Assembly: GCA_020435025.1 (NCBI GenBank)
Contig: JAGRAG010000353.1
Location: forward strand, 1 to 9,394
Source: Bdellovibrionales bacterium
GTDB lineage: Bacteria > Bdellovibrionota > Bdellovibrionia > Bdellovibrionales > UBA1609
Length of the DNA stretch: 9,394 nucleotides
Reading direction: 5' to 3'
In this document: in pieces, positions 6,261-9,394 of the stretch
Numbering within the stretch: position 1 is the stretch's first letter
Layout: the number at the start of each line of letters is the position of its first letter
Notes under the pieces: generated by a model
Told to the model about the DNA's origin: nothing
Database searches by the model: none
The model's input: only the letters and a program-made list of their open reading frames with translations
Program-made: the position numbers and the translations under genes

Positions 6261-7618
6261 TGTTAGTGGATCTAGAACAAAAACTCCAAAAGGTTTTAGA
6301 GGAGCAAGGAGCCGATGCTTGTAAGCAAATTGTTTTAAAAGACCTCGGAGAGAGTCCAGAAGAGCAGCGTTTGCGCAGTTACTTCTTGGCTAAGGCTCTG
6401 ATGTGGAGCTCTGATTACCTTGGTGCTGTATCTATTTTGAAAAAGTTAGAGCGCGAGGGAAAGGCTCATATATCTGTGCTGGGGGACTTAGCTTGTTGCT
6501 ATTACTTTCTTGGAGATATCATTGCCTGTCGATCCACTCTAAAAGAGTTAGAAGATCGATATGAGAAAGTTTTTTTTCTACTTAGTCGGGAGTCTCGATT
6601 AAGAACCCTTTCGTTAATGGCTAAATTCTATGAAGAGTTCGGAAGAATCAGTCTAGCTCTTCTAACGTATGAGAAGATCATTTCTGAGTTTGATCTATTA
6701 AAAGAAAACAAGCGTGTTTATCTGTCGATCTCACATTGGGTGCGAGTCGCCTCGGAGTTTCTGCCGCGAACACACTGGATGGATCGTTACTGCGAATTGA
6801 AAAGTGTTCGCAGTCAGTGGGAAAGCCATATTTCTATTGAGGTGGAGCACTCTCTTTTTCTGGCTGAGATTTATGGATATGGATTGCCAGAGGCTCTGAT
6901 CCGCTTAAACAACCGAATTTCTTTAGAGAGTCTTGTCGAGGAGGATCGTGATCTCTTTTATCATGAGTGGCTATTAGCATGGTTGCAAGAAGATGATCAA
7001 ACAGTCACGAACTTGCCTGAAGCCCTCCTGAAGTGGACCCCTCAGTCAGTAGATGACCAAATTCTCAAATTCTGTGCGCTCCAAGATCGTAAAAGCTTAG
7101 AGGCGCTTTCTGATCGACGCAATGAACTGATGCCTGCCGCTAAGTTGAGACTCAATCCGCTTTTACAGCATCGAAGTTTAGGGTTCAATCGACAGGTTCT
7201 CAATGATGAAGTTCAAGTGGCCTTGAACAACCTATCTGATGATGAACGTCAGTTGTGGAAAAAAAGAATCTCCAAACATTTGGTTAAAGAGATCGGGATA
7301 ACGATTAGTTTGGACCTCCAGAGGAAAGAGTTGAATTCGTCTTTAGCAAAAGTTTCCCTGTCAAGAAGACCAACCTCGTATGAATTGTGTTGCTGTTTTA
7401 TTGAAAATAAATCTTGGTCTGTTGATAGTTTAATAGAAAAGATGTGGCCCCATGGCCGGGGAGAAGAATCTTTTTTTCATAGATTAAGAATGCAGCTCAA
7501 TCGTCTGAATCAATCTTTTTTTGAGCTGACAGGTCAAGCCCATCTTATTTTACTTCAGGACAAAAAAGTTACCTTTTTAGGGGACTTAATTGAAAAACGG
7601 GATTCGTATGAAAATTAG
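6260..7618 (+). CDS. Helical-repeat (TPR-like) protein with C-terminal winged-helix-like domain
   Basis: This 452-residue protein has no signal peptide or membrane segment and should be cytoplasmic. Residues about 35-150 show TPR-like helix pairs, for example LAKALMWSSDYLGAVSILKKLE, LGDLACCYYFLGDIIACRSTL and LMAKFYEEFGRISLALLTYEKI. A helical middle follows. Residues 366-441 resemble an OmpR/SARP-type winged helix: LSRRPTSYELCCCFIEN, then WSVDSLIEKMWP, then the recognition-helix-like SFFHRLRMQLNRLNQ, and a terminal hairpin ending KKVTFLG. TPR plus winged helix is a known build for transcription regulators, though here the order is repeats first. I chose the ATG at 6260, in a TGATG overlap with the preceding stop; GTG codons at 6254 and 6257 are in frame but unnecessary. 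It may regulate its own operon or link the exported neighbours to gene expression; that is inference. Confidence 0.8.
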   Translation: MLVDLEQKLQKVLEEQGADACKQIVLKDLGESPEEQRLRSYFLAKALMWSSDYLGAVSILKKLEREGKAHISVLGDLACCYYFLGDIIACRSTLKELEDRYEKVFFLLSRESRLRTLSLMAKFYEEFGRISLALLTYEKIISEFDLLKENKRVYLSISHWVRVASEFLPRTHWMDRYCELKSVRSQWESHISIEVEHSLFLAEIYGYGLPEALIRLNNRISLESLVEEDRDLFYHEWLLAWLQEDDQTVTNLPEALLKWTPQSVDDQILKFCALQDRKSLEALSDRRNELMPAAKLRLNPLLQHRSLGFNRQVLNDEVQVALNNLSDDERQLWKKRISKHLVKEIGITISLDLQRKELNSSLAKVSLSRRPTSYELCCCFIENKSWSVDSLIEKMWPHGRGEESFFHRLRMQLNRLNQSFFELTGQAHLILLQDKKVTFLGDLIEKRDSYEN

Positions 7619-8204
7619 AAGTTTAACAACTGTTCTGTTGATGGCTATTTCTATAGGTGCAGGGGCTGGAAAGGCTCCTCCTCTGGAGACTCAAACAGTC
7701 GTCGACGCAGTGAGCTTGGGTCTTTCCTTATCATGGGAGCAGTTGAATTCTGTAAAAGGACCTTACTACTGCCAACAGCTTGCTCCTCTATCTAATGAAG
7801 AGATTTCTTCATTTGGTGGCTCTCTCGACGAGGCTCGTTGGATTTCCGGAATGAAATGCATCAAAAAGCGCTGCGAAAACTTAGAAGAGGACTATGCCCA
7901 GTCACTTCCATACTTACAGAAGCATCCTGAGGAGATGATGAAAATTTTTAAACTTCAAGGACGATCAGATAAAGCGATAGCGCAGATTATGAAAAAGTTG
8001 TCCAACCTTTCAGATTCAGACATTCGACAGCTTGCTAAAAATCGACCCTGTGAAAGTGACTTTGCTACGGCGGCCACCCAGTTTGTTCTATGTTTTAATT
8101 CAGGCATGCAGTGTTACGAATCCCGCGACATCGCTCCCGAGCAAGGGGAAAGCCCCAATCCAGCAGAACAAGACTTGTTCCGCTGGTCTGAAATGGGCGG
8201 GTAA
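7608..8204 (+). CDS. Exported six-cysteine protein of unknown function
   Basis: I do not recognise this 198-residue protein. It has a short signal peptide (MKIRSLTTVLLMAISIGAGA), cleaved near residue 20. The mature part is mostly helical, with six cysteines (55, 84, 89, 148, 162, 169) that could form three disulfides, and an acidic, Pro-containing tail (RDIAPEQGESPNPAEQD). Residues 108-145 (EEMMKIFKLQGRSDKAIAQIMKKLSNLSD and on) look like a helical hairpin. The ATG at 7608 overlaps the end of the regulator gene by 11 bases, so translation is probably coupled. A TTG at 7590, with GGGGA upstream, could start a form six residues longer. As third gene of the unit it likely works with the 5178-6260 product in the periplasm, but there is no direct evidence. 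Confidence 0.8.
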   Translation: MKIRSLTTVLLMAISIGAGAGKAPPLETQTVVDAVSLGLSLSWEQLNSVKGPYYCQQLAPLSNEEISSFGGSLDEARWISGMKCIKKRCENLEEDYAQSLPYLQKHPEEMMKIFKLQGRSDKAIAQIMKKLSNLSDSDIRQLAKNRPCESDFATAATQFVLCFNSGMQCYESRDIAPEQGESPNPAEQDLFRWSEMGG

Positions 8205-8223
8205 AAAAGGTGCCGGACACTTT
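8203..8223. repeat. REP-like imperfect palindrome overlapping the end of the operon
   Basis: A-rich sequence, then GGTGCCGGACAC, then TTT forms a short hairpin: on the minus strand GTGTC and GGCAC pair around one base (one G-T pair), flanked by AAA and CTTT. On the minus strand the run of six T after the stem makes it look like a weak intrinsic terminator for the convergent gene at 8301. From memory, GGTGYCNGRCACC-type palindromes with A/T flanks are dispersed, REP-like elements in several bacterial genomes, but only one copy is in this window, so dispersal cannot be shown. Confidence 0.4.
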
Positions 8224-8300
8224 CTCCAGTCCATAGTGTGTTCGAAAATAAAATAGAGTGACGCAACCGCCTTAAACCTCACGGTAGGGGTCCATAGGGT

Positions 8301-9394
8301 TCATTCGTCGGAAATAGGACTTTCGCACTTTCTTAGATGCCACTGGCCTAGAGACCTTTGGGCAATTTTCTGACAAGGACTAGGTAGGGGTGACTGAGAC
8401 CTATTGATATGGACATGAAGTAAACGGAACAAAGTGCTTGAGTGCTCGTTAGGAGTGACCATGTTTATGGATTCTTTGGTTGTCTTTGGCTCTATGATCA
8501 GTTTGTTTTCCCAAAAGCTGTGATCATTGTCTTTAATAAAAAAGCAAAAATGATTTTTTGATTGAGGGCTGACTCGAGATGAAACTAGGTCGGCCCAATC
8601 CTCTTCTGAGTGACTGGTGTCGACCTGCATGAGCATTTCGCCTTTGATGATCTCGGTGGTTCGTTTCATCTCACTAGGATCTAATAGACTAAAATGACCT
8701 ACGTTTTCTTTATACCAGGCGGGATCGATTAAGTCCGATCTCTGTCCGGATAGCTCCAAAGCAATAGTAGGAATCAATTGGGGATGAATGTTTTTAAGTT
8801 CAGGTAACAGTCCTTCCTTAAACCATGAAATGTGAGGTTCGGAGTAGAGACGTATGTGATAGCTTTGTTTTTGCATATGACCAAGACACTGTTTTTGTCG
8901 GGCATACTTGGCAAATGACTCAGATGATAATTCTAAATTCAACTCTCGCTTTGAAAGAATTCGTCCTAAGTCCCACGTGTAGTCCTTTTTTAGGACGGAA
9001 GACACTATATGACCAAGTTCATGCCAGACGACAGATTTTAAAACTGAGTGATTTTTCAGCGACATCCAGCCTAAAAAGACCTGCCCAGCCCTAGAGTAAG
9101 TGCGATCACTGATCGGATCAGAATCTATAGAATCGCAAAACTCTTTGAGTGAATGAATCGAAAAGATGGGGTCGTCTTGAGAGTCATCCTCGTCTTTTGA
9201 AAATTCCGAGGGTGTGTTTCTAACAATCTGATAGGCCAATCCATAGTTGGTATCAAAGTCAGAGTCAAAAACTCCTAGCTGAAGATACCTTTGAATAAAT
9301 TCGGTAAATTCTTCTTTAGTCGGTGGATTGTAGAATTCCCAATTCTTTAAAAATTCAAAAATGGATGTGGCTGTTGTTATTGAGTAGTTTTTAA
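8301..9394 (-). CDS. Partial HExxH metallopeptidase-like protein (start beyond the right edge)
   Basis: The visible 363 residues end at TGA at 8301, and the frame stays open to the right edge, so the true start lies outside the window. The TTG at 9239 is in frame but lacks a ribosome binding site and is preceded by protein-like sequence (for example EEFTEFIQRYLQLGVFDSDF). The sequence SVVWHELGHIVSS, with HELGH encoded at 9009-9023, is a canonical zinc-peptidase helix: two His ligands and a catalytic Glu. About 30 residues later SSESFAKYAR offers a Glu in the position of the third ligand of gluzincin-type enzymes. The remainder is unrecognised: hydrophilic, His-rich near the end (RLLHVHINRSQSP), with no membrane segment. 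Localisation cannot be judged without the N-terminus. It is convergent with the three-gene unit. Confidence 0.8.
   Translation of the reverse strand, partial: KNYSITTATSIFEFLKNWEFYNPPTKEEFTEFIQRYLQLGVFDSDFDTNYGLAYQIVRNTPSEFSKDEDDSQDDPIFSIHSLKEFCDSIDSDPISDRTYSRAGQVFLGWMSLKNHSVLKSVVWHELGHIVSSVLKKDYTWDLGRILSKRELNLELSSESFAKYARQKQCLGHMQKQSYHIRLYSEPHISWFKEGLLPELKNIHPQLIPTIALELSGQRSDLIDPAWYKENVGHFSLLDPSEMKRTTEIIKGEMLMQVDTSHSEEDWADLVSSRVSPQSKNHFCFFIKDNDHSFWENKLIIEPKTTKESINMVTPNEHSSTLFRLLHVHINRSQSPLPSPCQKIAQRSLGQWHLRKCESPISDE

Noticed and set aside
2843..6577. A 20-base identity between 2843-2862 and 6558-6577 (GATATGAGAAAG followed by eight T)
   Set aside because: It is low in complexity, lies in different reading frames of two unrelated genes, and does not extend further; most likely coincidence.
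8270..8292. ACCTC / GGGGT hairpin before the convergent gene end
   Set aside because: Only five pairs including one G-T, with no T-run on either strand.

Overview
The window looks like a piece of a Gram-negative chromosome rich in exported proteins. At least seven of the eleven larger genes begin with a signal peptide or a membrane anchor, and several encode degradative enzymes: a phospholipase A2-like protein, an S1/P1-type nuclease and an HExxH metallopeptidase. Moderate GC, many small Cys-containing exported proteins of unknown function and dense lipoprotein or hydrolase content would fit a predatory bacterium of the Bdellovibrionota. That placement is an impression from gene style, not a demonstrated assignment; there is no rRNA or tRNA gene to anchor it.

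Layout. (a) 3-1125, minus strand: a probable unit consisting of a 23-codon small ORF with a strong ribosome binding site, a secreted phospholipase A2-like protein with eight cysteines, and 29 bases further on a secreted basic protein of unknown function. (b) 1126-1394: no clear gene; a short plus-strand frame interrupted by one TAG may be a gene relic. (c) 1395-1904, plus: a membrane-anchored NTF2-like protein, convergent with (d) 1930-2739, minus: a LysR-type regulator. The regulator is divergent from (e) 2846-3193, plus: a lipoprotein with a c-type haem motif. A T-N11-A dyad lies in the shared promoter region. (f) 3323-5061, plus: an exported S1/P1 nuclease with a full set of candidate zinc ligands, followed 38 bases later by an exported protein with a charged helix and four 12-residue CNAFGC-type repeats. 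(g) 5178-8204, plus: three overlapping genes, namely an exported 360-aa protein, a cytoplasmic helical-repeat protein with a C-terminal winged-helix-like domain, and an exported six-cysteine protein. (h) A REP-like palindrome at 8203-8223. (i) 8301 to the right edge, minus: an HExxH protein whose reading frame is open to the end of the window, so its start is missing.

How the parts may work together. The nuclease, phospholipase and peptidase would all act outside the cytoplasm and suit digestion of prey, host or environmental macromolecules. The most unusual element is unit (g), where a putative DNA-binding protein is translationally coupled to two exported partners. Its function cannot be named from sequence alone, and it is the best candidate here for an undescribed system. 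The CNAFGC repeat protein and the phospholipase partner are the other two good leads.
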